Source of the DNA: Amycolatopsis sp. GM8 | GTDB lineage: Bacteria > Actinomycetota > Actinomycetes > Mycobacteriales > Pseudonocardiaceae | Assembly (NCBI RefSeq): GCF_021653975.1 | Contig: NZ_JAJKFK010000001.1 | Coordinates: forward strand, 774,863-838,862 | Reading direction: 5' to 3' | DNA length: 64,000 bases | Shown: positions 31,068 through 37,310 of the stretch, one piece after another | Numbering within the stretch: position 1 is the stretch's first letter | Layout of the letters: every line of letters starts with the position of its first letter | The notes under the pieces: model-generated | Seen by the model: only the letters and a program-made list of their open reading frames with translations | Told to the model about the DNA's origin: nothing | The model's database searches: none | Position numbers and translations under genes: made by a program

Positions 31068-31424
31068 ATGACGGAAGCCCTCGGCGCTGAGAAGTACGTG
31101 CTGCTGACCACGTTCCGCAAGGACGGCACCCCGGTGTCGACGCCGATCTGGGTGGCGGCCGACGGCGGCGAGCTGGTGATGTTCTCCGAACGCAAGGCCG
31201 GCAAGATCAGGCGCATCCGCCGCGACGGCAAGGTCCGGGTGCAGGCCTGCGACCTGCGCGGACGGCAGACCCACGGCCCCGAACTGACCGGCACCGCACG
31301 GTTGGTCGAGGGCGAGGACTACCGCCGCGTGCAGCGCCTGCTCGCGCGCAAGTACGGCATCATCGGGCAGGTCAGCTCTTCTTCAGCCGCCTGCGCGGGC
31401 CCAAGGACCGCACCGTCGGAATAG
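31068..31424 (+). CDS. PPOX-class (F420/FMN-type) oxidoreductase with a frameshifted C-terminus
   Basis: Small split-barrel flavin/F420 protein: TTFRKDGTPVSTPIWV near 14-29 and KIRRIRRDGKVRVQACDLRG near 46-65 are typical of this family. The frame is normal to KYGIIGQVS, then reads SSSAACAGPRTAPSE to a stop at 31424. Adding one base near 31375-31378 restores the expected ending LFFSRLRGPKDRTVGIAIRL and a stop at 31442-31444, for about 125 residues. It may be a real 1-nt deletion or an error. The restored end would overlap the convergent hisA stop. Confidence 0.7.
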   Translation: MTEALGAEKYVLLTTFRKDGTPVSTPIWVAADGGELVMFSERKAGKIRRIRRDGKVRVQACDLRGRQTHGPELTGTARLVEGEDYRRVQRLLARKYGIIGQVSSSSAACAGPRTAPSE

Positions 31425-31440
31425 CGATCCGGCTCGACGC

Positions 31441-32172
31441 CTAGCGAACCGCGGCCAGGGCCTCGGGCAGGGTGAAGGCACCGGCGTAGAGGGCCTTGCC
31501 GACGATCGCGCCCTCGACGCCGTCGCCGGCCAGCGTCGCCAGCGCGCGCAGGTCGTCCAAACTGGACACTCCGCCGGAGGCGATGACGGGTGCGTCGGTG
31601 CGCGCCGCGACCTCGCTGAGCAGCTCGATGTTCGGGCCCTTGAGGGTGCCGTCCTTGCTGACGTCGGTGACCACGTAGCGGCTGGCGCCGTCGCGGTCGA
31701 GCCGGTCCAGCACCTCCCACAGGTCCCCGCCGTCCTTGGTCCACCCGCGCGCGGCGAGCCGGTGACCCGCCTCGGTGATGCGCACGTCCAGGCCGATCGC
31801 GACCCGGTCGCCGTGCGTGGCAACGGCTTTCGCGGTCCACTCCGGATCTTCGAGCGCGGCCGTGCCCAGGTTCACCCGCCGGGCGCCGGTGGCCAGCGCG
31901 GCCTCCAGTGACTGATCGTCACGGATCCCGCCGGACAGCTCGACCTGGACATCCAGCCGCGCCACCACATCGGCCAGCAGCTCGCGGTTCGAGCCCTTGC
32001 CGAACGCGGCGTCGAGATCGACCAGATGGATCCACTCCGCCCCGTCCCGCTGCCAGGCCAGGGCCGCCTCCAGCGGGTCGCCGTAGGCGGTCTCGGTGCC
32101 GGCTTCGCCTCGCACGAGCCGGACGGCCTGGCCGTCGGCCACATCCACAGCGGGAAGGAGCGTGAAAGTCAC
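31441..32172 (-). CDS. hisA: Phosphoribosyl isomerase, HisA/PriA
   Basis: 243-residue TIM barrel that isomerises ProFAR in histidine synthesis. In Actinobacteria lacking trpF the same enzyme (PriA) also does the TrpF step of tryptophan synthesis. No trpF is found beside trpE/C/B/A here, so the dual role is likely, though not proven from this window. [15 protein letters not shown] holds the catalytic Asp10, and [15 protein letters not shown] the second catalytic Asp. The GTG at 32172 follows TATAGT by 6 nt (leaderless). It contains no domain fusion. Confidence 0.95.
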   Translation of the reverse strand: MTFTLLPAVDVADGQAVRLVRGEAGTETAYGDPLEAALAWQRDGAEWIHLVDLDAAFGKGSNRELLADVVARLDVQVELSGGIRDDQSLEAALATGARRVNLGTAALEDPEWTAKAVATHGDRVAIGLDVRITEAGHRLAARGWTKDGGDLWEVLDRLDRDGASRYVVTDVSKDGTLKGPNIELLSEVAARTDAPVIASGGVSSLDDLRALATLAGDGVEGAIVGKALYAGAFTLPEALAAVR

Positions 32173-32178
32173 CCCGTC

Positions 32179-32184
32179 ACTATA
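32179..32184 (-). promoter_or_regulatory. -10 hexamer of the hisA leaderless promoter
   Basis: TATAGT, one mismatch from TATAAT, ends 6 nt before GTG 32172. It lies in the 23-bp gap after hisH, so hisA has its own promoter. Confidence 0.6.
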
Positions 32185-32195
32185 GGTGAGCCCGG

Positions 32196-32825
32196 TCAGA
32201 GGGTCCGCAGCCAGTTCTCCAGCAGCTGCGCGCCCGCGTCGCCGGACTTCTCCGGGTGGAACTGGGTGGCCCACAACGGCCCGTTCTCCGCCGCGGCGAC
32301 GAAGTCCTCGCCGTGGTGCGCCCAGGTGACCTTGGGCTGCTGGCCGGGCAGGCCGGAGTCGAGCTCCCAGGTGCGCACGGCATAGGAGTGCACGAAGTAG
32401 AACCGTGCGTCCGGGTCGAGACCGGCGAACAGTTGCGAGTCGGCGGGCGCGCGCACGGTGTTCCAGCCCATGTGCGGCACGACGTCGGCGTGCAGGCGAT
32501 CGACGGTGCCGGGCCACTCCCCGGTTCCCTTCGACTCCACTCCGTGCTCGACGCCGCGTTCGAAGAGGATCTGCATGCCGACGCAGATGCCGAGCACGGG
32601 GCGGCCGCCGGCGAGCCGGGTGCCGATGATCTTGTCGCCGTTGACGGACAGAAGTCCTTCGATACAGGCGGCGAACGCGCCGACGCCGGGCACCACGAGA
32701 CCGTCCGCGGCCAGCGCCGCCCGCGGGTCCGCGGTCACTTCGACCTCGGCACCGGCGCGCCGCACGGCACGTTCGGCGGATCGAAGGTTCCCGGAACCGT
32801 AATCCAGAATCACGACACGAGTCAC
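32196..32825 (-). CDS. hisH: Imidazole glycerol phosphate synthase, glutaminase subunit
   Basis: 209-residue class I glutamine amidotransferase that supplies ammonia to HisF. The nucleophile is Cys81 in LGICVGMQ, and His and Glu of the triad are in QFHPEKS near 188-190. GTG 32825 follows TAGACT by 6 nt, so it has its own leaderless promoter rather than being read from hisB, which lies 7.7 kb upstream. Confidence 0.96.
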   Translation of the reverse strand: MTRVVILDYGSGNLRSAERAVRRAGAEVEVTADPRAALAADGLVVPGVGAFAACIEGLLSVNGDKIIGTRLAGGRPVLGICVGMQILFERGVEHGVESKGTGEWPGTVDRLHADVVPHMGWNTVRAPADSQLFAGLDPDARFYFVHSYAVRTWELDSGLPGQQPKVTWAHHGEDFVAAAENGPLWATQFHPEKSGDAGAQLLENWLRTL

Positions 32826-32831
32826 GACAGG

Positions 32832-32837
32832 AGTCTA
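32832..32837 (-). promoter_or_regulatory. -10 hexamer of the hisH leaderless promoter
   Basis: TAGACT on the minus strand ends 6 nt before GTG 32825. Confidence 0.5.
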
Positions 32838-32939
32838 AGGTGGCAGACCAACGGCTTCCAACAACGCCGCCCTCCCCTTGGTTTGAGTTTTTCCCAGGCG
32901 GGGAACAGTTCCACGGGCTGGCAGGCAAAGGGAGTGAGA

Positions 32940-33296
32940 ATGCTTTCGCAAAGCGGTTCGACCACGAGACCGACCCGAAGAATCATCACGCTGGCCGATG
33001 AACTGGCCGACGAACTCTCCCGTTTCGACGCCGACGAGCTGGGCACGGCCGAACTGCGCGGGCTGATGCGCGGGATGACCGGCACCGCCTCGGCGCTCAC
33101 CCGGATCCTCGACCAGCTGCGCGAGTGCCCTGTGCTCACCCAGTCCGAGCTGGACCGGCCCGCGCACCAGACGATGCGCAGCGAGCTGGACCAGGCGGCC
33201 GCCGCGGCCGAGGATCTGCGGGTGACCGCCGAGTCACTGTGCCGGCTGCTCCCGGTGGACATGTCCGGCCCGCTCAGTTCCCGCAGAAGTCGCTGA
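32940..33296 (+). CDS. Hypothetical protein (118 residues)
   Basis: Family not recognised. After a polar N-terminus ([14 protein letters not shown]) it is predicted helical, with the run [20 protein letters not shown] and a later [20 protein letters not shown] segment; one Cys in the middle and one near the end. There is no signal peptide or membrane helix. The ATG at 32940 has GGGAG 7-11 nt upstream; a GTG at 32934 is an alternative. It overlaps the convergent transketolase gene by 23 nt and is divergent from hisH. Confidence 0.65.
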   Translation: MLSQSGSTTRPTRRIITLADELADELSRFDADELGTAELRGLMRGMTGTASALTRILDQLRECPVLTQSELDRPAHQTMRSELDQAAAAAEDLRVTAESLCRLLPVDMSGPLSSRRSR

Positions 33297-34149
33297 TCGC
33301 GGCCTGCAGGCTGGGCAGGTCGAGGCCGTGAACGGCGTCGTGGTCGGCGGGGTTGCCGTAGACGCGCACCTCCGCGTCGCGGCGGACGCCCAGCGAACGC
33401 AGCCGGTGCGGCACGTCCGCCAGCGCCTGCGCGACCTGGTGTGCGGACGTGCCCGCCAGGTATGGCTCGACGAGCACGACGTCGGCGACATCGCCGATCG
33501 CGGCCCGTAAACCCTTGGCGTCGAAGGGGCGGATCGTGTTGGCGTACAACAAGGTCACATCCAGGTCCCCGGTCGCGGCGAGTACCCGATCCAACACGGG
33601 TCCGACGGCCAGCACGACGCCACGGCGCCCTTCGCGCAGTAGCTGGAAGCCCGCGCCGAGGTGTGGCCGCGCGTTCGTCTGGTCGCTCAGCCGCACGTAA
33701 ACGGCGCTGTCGCCCGGCAAGGACTCGAGCAGCAGCCGTCGTGCCTCGCCGGGATGCCCGGGGACGTGCACGGTCCAGCCCGGCACGGTGTCGAGCAACG
33801 CGACGTCGGCCGGCGACTGGTGCGTGCGACCGGGCAGGTCGTAGGACGCGCCCGAGGACACCAGCACCGCGCCTACGCCTTGATGCGTCAGGTCGAGTTT
33901 GATCTGTTCGTACGGCCGCTCGACGAGGAAGGGCGCCAGGGCGTGCGCCACCGGACGCAGGCCGGCCAGCGCCAGCCCGCCGGCCACGCCGATGAGCGCC
34001 TGCTCGCGGTTGCCGACGTCGAGCACCCGGCCGGGATACCGGCGCCGCGCGTGCGCCACCGACTCCGCCGGGATGTCCGCGAGCACCAGCACCAGCCGCG
34101 GATCGGCGGCCAGCGCTTCGTCCATTGTGGACAGGAAGGTGGCGCGCAC
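33274..34149 (-). CDS. Transketolase C-terminal subunit (split transketolase-like)
   Basis: 291 residues covering the pyrimidine-binding and C-terminal domains of transketolase: DVGNREQALIGVAGGLALAG holds the catalytic Glu that contacts thiamine diphosphate, and a Rossmann-like C-terminal domain follows. It pairs with the N-terminal subunit encoded 3 nt upstream; together they make one functional enzyme of unknown sugar specificity. They are probably co-transcribed from a SoxR-type promoter. It has a GTCC-N3-GTGGAC site at 34120-34132. Confidence 0.85.
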   Translation of the reverse strand: MRATFLSTMDEALAADPRLVLVLADIPAESVAHARRRYPGRVLDVGNREQALIGVAGGLALAGLRPVAHALAPFLVERPYEQIKLDLTHQGVGAVLVSSGASYDLPGRTHQSPADVALLDTVPGWTVHVPGHPGEARRLLLESLPGDSAVYVRLSDQTNARPHLGAGFQLLREGRRGVVLAVGPVLDRVLAATGDLDVTLLYANTIRPFDAKGLRAAIGDVADVVLVEPYLAGTSAHQVAQALADVPHRLRSLGVRRDAEVRVYGNPADHDAVHGLDLPSLQAAISDFCGN

Positions 34150-34152
34150 GGC

Positions 34153-34794
34153 TCAGCGTCTCGCCGGTTCGACGACCGCCACCACGCACAGCGGCTGGGC
34201 CGGATGGGGCGCGGTGAATGCGTCGTACAACGCTTCGTGGTCATGGCCGTCGACCACGCGGGTTGCCCAGCACTCGACCGCGAACCGGCGCTCGATGCCG
34301 CCGGGCCAGCCGTGGGTGGCCGACGCGCTGTCGATCACCACGGCGGTCAGCTGGTCCATCGCCAGGCGCCCGGCGAGCGCGATCGCCTCGGCGTTCGAGC
34401 CCTCGTCGAGCTCGGCGTCGCCGATGAGCACCATGACCTTCGGCCTGGTGATCCGCTGCGCGCGCAAGCCGAAGACGGTGCCGAGCGCCAGCGCCAGCCC
34501 GTGCCCGGGCGAGCCGGTCGAGATTTCCGCGCCCGGCACGCGGGTTCGGTCCGGGTGCGGGCCCAGGCGCGAGCGCACGGACGTCCGGTCGCCGAGTTCG
34601 TCCGGGTCGAGGAATCCTTTGGCGGCGAGCACGGCGTAGTACGGCATCGACTCGTGCCCGTCGGACAGCAGGAATCGGTCACGCTTCGGATCGCGCACCG
34701 TTTCCGGCGACACGTTCAGCACCCGGTCGAAAAGCACCCAGAGCACGTCCACAGTGGACCCCCACGCGGCCAGGTCCTTGGTGACGGTGGTCAT
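34153..34794 (-). CDS. Transketolase N-terminal subunit (thiamine diphosphate-binding)
   Basis: 213 residues, the pyrophosphate-binding half of a transketolase. The metal and diphosphate motif GDAELDEGSNAEA lies near 128-140, and the substrate-phosphate loop LSDGHESMPYYAVLA near 43-57. It is shorter than the usual 270-residue N-terminal subunit. ATG 34794 is 6 nt after a CACCGT hexamer with TTGACT 19 bp further upstream, matching a MerR-family promoter. It faces soxR. Confidence 0.85.
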   Translation of the reverse strand: MTTVTKDLAAWGSTVDVLWVLFDRVLNVSPETVRDPKRDRFLLSDGHESMPYYAVLAAKGFLDPDELGDRTSVRSRLGPHPDRTRVPGAEISTGSPGHGLALALGTVFGLRAQRITRPKVMVLIGDAELDEGSNAEAIALAGRLAMDQLTAVVIDSASATHGWPGGIERRFAVECWATRVVDGHDHEALYDAFTAPHPAQPLCVVAVVEPARR

Positions 34795-34800
34795 GCCCCC

Positions 34801-34840
34801 ACGGTGCAACCTCGACTTAAGTTGAAGTCAAGGCTACCCT
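34801..34840. promoter_or_regulatory. SoxR box with a MerR-type 19-bp spacer promoter, plus the soxR promoter
   Basis: On the minus strand -35 TTGACT (34826-34831) and -10 CACCGT (34801-34806) are separated by 19 bp, the long spacer typical of MerR/SoxR targets. The spacer region holds the imperfect palindrome ACCTCGACTTAAGTTGAAGT (34809-34828, 8 of 10 positions symmetric). On the plus strand TACCCT (34835-34840) ends 7 nt before the soxR GTG. A single site could thus control both sides. Confidence 0.6.
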
Positions 34841-34847
34841 GGCGGAC

Positions 34848-35309
34848 GTGACCAAGCTTGCCGACCATCTCAGCATCGGCCAGGTCGCGGAACGCAGTGG
34901 AGTGCCGCACACGGCGCTGCGATTCTACGAGGATCGCGGTCTGATCTCCTCGGTGCGGTCCGCGGGCAACCAGCGCCGCTACGCGCGCACGGTCCTGCGC
35001 CGGATCGCGTTCATCCGGGCCGCTCAGCGGGTGGGTCTGAGCCTCGAAGAGATCAGCGAGGCGCTGGGCACCCTGCCCAGGGATCACGCACCGACGAAGG
35101 CGGACTGGGCGCGGCTCTCGCGCAACTGGCAGGACGAACTGGAGGCGCGGATCGACGCGCTGCAGCGGCTGCGGGACCGGCTCACCGGGTGTGTCGGCTG
35201 CGGCTGCCTGTCGTTGCGGATGTGCGGGCTGTACAACCAGGACGACCAGATGTCCCGCTTCGGCCCCGGCGCGCGCCTGCTCAGGCCCGCGATGGAGGGC
35301 GGCGCGTAG
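34848..35309 (+). CDS. soxR: SoxR-type redox-sensing MerR family regulator
   Basis: 153 residues. The MerR winged helix is N-terminal (LSIGQVAERSGVPHTALRFY, then RSAGNQRRYAR). A dimerisation helix follows, then the SoxR [2Fe-2S] cluster motif CX2CXCX5C with Cys115, 118, 120 and 126. In Actinobacteria SoxR senses redox-active small molecules and activates a few nearby genes. GTG 34848 is probably leaderless. The likely targets are the divergent split transketolase genes. kptA follows 46 bp downstream. Confidence 0.92.
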   Translation: MTKLADHLSIGQVAERSGVPHTALRFYEDRGLISSVRSAGNQRRYARTVLRRIAFIRAAQRVGLSLEEISEALGTLPRDHAPTKADWARLSRNWQDELEARIDALQRLRDRLTGCVGCGCLSLRMCGLYNQDDQMSRFGPGARLLRPAMEGGA

Positions 35310-35355
35310 AAACCGCTTGCGCGGTAGGGGTGTTCCGTGCGCCAATCGAGGCAGC

Positions 35356-35904
35356 ATGGAAAACAGAAGAATGATCTCGCTTTCGAAGCGACTTTCCCGG
35401 CATCTGCGCCACGCCCCCGAAGCGATCGGGGTGACCTTGGGTCCCGGCGGCTGGATCGAGGTCGAGGTCCTGCTCGCCGCGCTGGCCCGGCACGGGCTCC
35501 GGATGACGCGAGCCGAGCTCGAGGAACTGGTGGCGCGCAACGACAAACAGCGTTTCGCGTTCGATGACAGCGGCGAGTCGATCCGCGCGAGCCAGGGCCA
35601 CAGTGTGGCGGTCGAGCTCGGCCCGCCGGTCGCCGATCCGCCCGCGCTCCTGTTCCACGGCACCGTCGAGCGGTTCCTCTCCGCCATTCTGAGCGAAGGC
35701 CTGCGGCCGATGGCGCGGCACGACGTACACCTTTCGCAGGCGCGCGAGACGGCCATTCGCGTAGGTGCGAGACGAGGGAAACCGGTCGTGCTCGAGATCG
35801 ACGCGGCAGCGATGAGCGAGGCCGGGCACGAGTTCCGGGTGAGCGCGAACGGTGTCTGGCTGACGGCGCGGGTACCCCCGGAATTCCTCCGGCGGACGGA
35901 ATGA
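35356..35904 (+). CDS. kptA: RNA 2'-phosphotransferase, Tpt1/KptA family
   Basis: 182 residues. The family uses NAD+ to remove an internal RNA 2'-phosphate; in eukaryotes this ends tRNA splicing, but its bacterial role is unsettled. The N-terminal winged-helix part reads LSKRLSRHLRHAPE, with the conserved Arg-His pair. The ADP-ribosyltransferase-like part has LFHGTVERFL near 97, HDVHLSQ near 122 and an Arg-rich stretch. ATG 35356 (after GAGG) is chosen by comparison with the usual N-terminus; ATG 35371 is an alternative. It overlaps the GNAT gene by 4 nt. Confidence 0.88.
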   Translation: MENRRMISLSKRLSRHLRHAPEAIGVTLGPGGWIEVEVLLAALARHGLRMTRAELEELVARNDKQRFAFDDSGESIRASQGHSVAVELGPPVADPPALLFHGTVERFLSAILSEGLRPMARHDVHLSQARETAIRVGARRGKPVVLEIDAAAMSEAGHEFRVSANGVWLTARVPPEFLRRTE

Positions 35905-36320
35905 CACACATCCGCCCGGCGGTTCTCGCCGACGCCGACGCGGTTTTCGCGCTCCTGGCACAGTTCGCGACGAGCTATGAGCCGTCACGGGGGGCGTTCG
36001 ACCGGAACTACGGACACCTGGTGCGGGGCGACGCCGACCTGCTGGTGGCCGAGGACGCCGGTGAGGTCGCCGGATATGCGCTCGCGACCCGGTTTCTGGT
36101 GCTGTACGCGAACGGCTGGGTCGCCGAACTGCAGGAGCTGATGGTCGCGCCGGCGTCGCGAGGACGCGGAATCGGGCGGGCGCTGGTGACCGCGATCGCC
36201 GACCGGGCCCGCGCCGCGGGGGCGGTCGAGCTCACCGTGCCGACCCGCCGGGCGCGGGACTACTACGTCGCACTGGGATTCACCGACACCGCGACCTACC
36301 TCAAACTCCCCCTGCCCTGA
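35901..36320 (+). CDS. GNAT family N-acetyltransferase
   Basis: 139-residue acetyl-CoA-dependent acyltransferase. The acetyl-CoA loop reads LMVAPASRGRGIGRALV (RGxGIG), about residues 80-96, followed by a helix and the closing segment ARDYYVALGF. Its ATG overlaps the kptA stop by 4 nt, so it is translated with kptA. The acceptor is unknown. A repeat-filled spacer follows. Confidence 0.85.
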   Translation: MTHIRPAVLADADAVFALLAQFATSYEPSRGAFDRNYGHLVRGDADLLVAEDAGEVAGYALATRFLVLYANGWVAELQELMVAPASRGRGIGRALVTAIADRARAAGAVELTVPTRRARDYYVALGFTDTATYLKLPLP

Positions 36321-36338
36321 CACCACGCCCTCCCCGGC

Positions 36339-36529
36339 GTGTTTGCCCCTCCCGCGCGCGTGTTTGCCGCCCACGTCGCCGTGTTTGCCCGTGGCGTCGG
36401 TGAGTTGGCCCGTGGCGTCGGTGAGTTGGCCGCCCAGGAAGCGGCGCCCGCGCCACCGGCAAACTCACCCGCACCACGCGCAAACTCACCCGCGCAGCGG
36501 GCAAACACGCGGGCGCCAGACGCAAACAC
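36339..36529. repeat. Mirror-arranged GTGTTTGCC / GTGAGTTGGCC repeat block
   Basis: GTGTTTGCC occurs at 36339, 36360 and 36381; GTGAGTTGGCC at 36400 and 36421. The reverse-strand forms then follow in mirror order: GCAAACTCAC at 36459 and 36480, GCAAACAC at 36501 and 36522. Most units are about 20-21 bp apart. The block fills the spacer between convergent GNAT and TetR genes and could fold into a long imperfect hairpin on either strand. A one-orientation relative lies at 50010-50081. Confidence 0.7.
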
Positions 36530-36544
36530 GCGCGGCGGGGAGGG

Positions 36545-37135
36545 TCAGGCGGGGCGGCGGGGGCGGCCCAGGAGGCGGCGGCCGACGTCGAGGAGGTGAC
36601 CGCGCAGGGTGTCGTCGTCGAGGGCGGCGAACTGCGGGGAACCGCCGGTGAGGGCGATGCCCGTGATGGCCGCGTGCGCGGCGATCGCCCTGTTCACATC
36701 GCCTTCCGGGCCCGTGAAGATCGCCATCATCGGCACGCTGAAGTTCTCCCGCGTCGCCCACGAAGCCGTCAGCACGCGCATGATCCCCGGGTCCCGGCTG
36801 AACAACGACACCAGCGTCCGGTGCCGCACCACGGTGTCCACGAAGCCGGTCAGCATGTGGTCGATCCGCGCGTTGCGGCCCCGCAGCCGGGAAGCCTCCT
36901 GCACCACCTGGTCCAGCTCACGCAAGCCCGGCTCGGCGACCGCGCCGGCGATCTCGTCCTTCGTCTTGAAGTGGTAGTAGACCGCGGCCTTCGTGACGCC
37001 CAGCGCATCGGCGATCATCTGCAGCGACGTGCCTTCCACGCCGTGCTCGGTGAACAGCCGCAAGGCGGTCGAGAGCAGTCGCGTCCGCGTGTCTTCCCGG
37101 CCGCTCTCAACCACAGCGGCAGGACCGGCTGCCAT
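36545..37135 (-). CDS. TetR family transcriptional regulator (adjacent to an MMPL exporter)
   Basis: 196 residues. Helix-turn-helix TSLQMIADALGVTKAAVYYH (about 36-55) ends in the TetR-typical YYHFKTKDE. The C-terminal domain is TetR-like and ends in a basic RRLLGRPRRPA tail. ATG 37135 has GGGAGG upstream. It is divergent from the MMPL transporter, with three similar palindromes between them, so it is the likely repressor of the pump and of itself. Confidence 0.9.
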   Translation of the reverse strand: MAAGPAAVVESGREDTRTRLLSTALRLFTEHGVEGTSLQMIADALGVTKAAVYYHFKTKDEIAGAVAEPGLRELDQVVQEASRLRGRNARIDHMLTGFVDTVVRHRTLVSLFSRDPGIMRVLTASWATRENFSVPMMAIFTGPEGDVNRAIAAHAAITGIALTGGSPQFAALDDDTLRGHLLDVGRRLLGRPRRPA

Positions 37136-37198
37136 CGCACCCTCCCAGTGAACACGCAGAGAGTACGCGTCCCGCGCACCACCAATCAAGCCGAAACG

Positions 37199-37263
37199 CT
37201 AGCCGTGCGGCTAGTCACACGCTAGCCGATCGGCTTGTAAGTCCACTTGCCGATCGGCTAGCG
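37199..37263. promoter_or_regulatory. Three phased TetR operators between tetR and the MMPL gene
   Basis: Three 16-bp sites of the form CTAGCCG-NN-CGGCTAG: 37199-37214 (perfect), 37222-37237 (CTAGCCGATCGGCTTG) and 37246-37261 (CTTGCCGATCGGCTAG). Centres are 23 and 24 bp apart. Sites two and three together form a larger inverted repeat with perfect 15-bp arms (37220-37234 and 37249-37263), extendable to 17. Confidence 0.75.
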
Positions 37264-37310
37264 TGGAATCACTCGATCGTATGACGGACGACCGTATTGG
37301 AGTCCTGCTC

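Noticed and set aside
36296-36651. Several overlapping small frames over the GTGTTTGCC block
   Set aside because: They exist in several frames on both strands, with repeat-driven composition and no homologous look or ribosome binding site.
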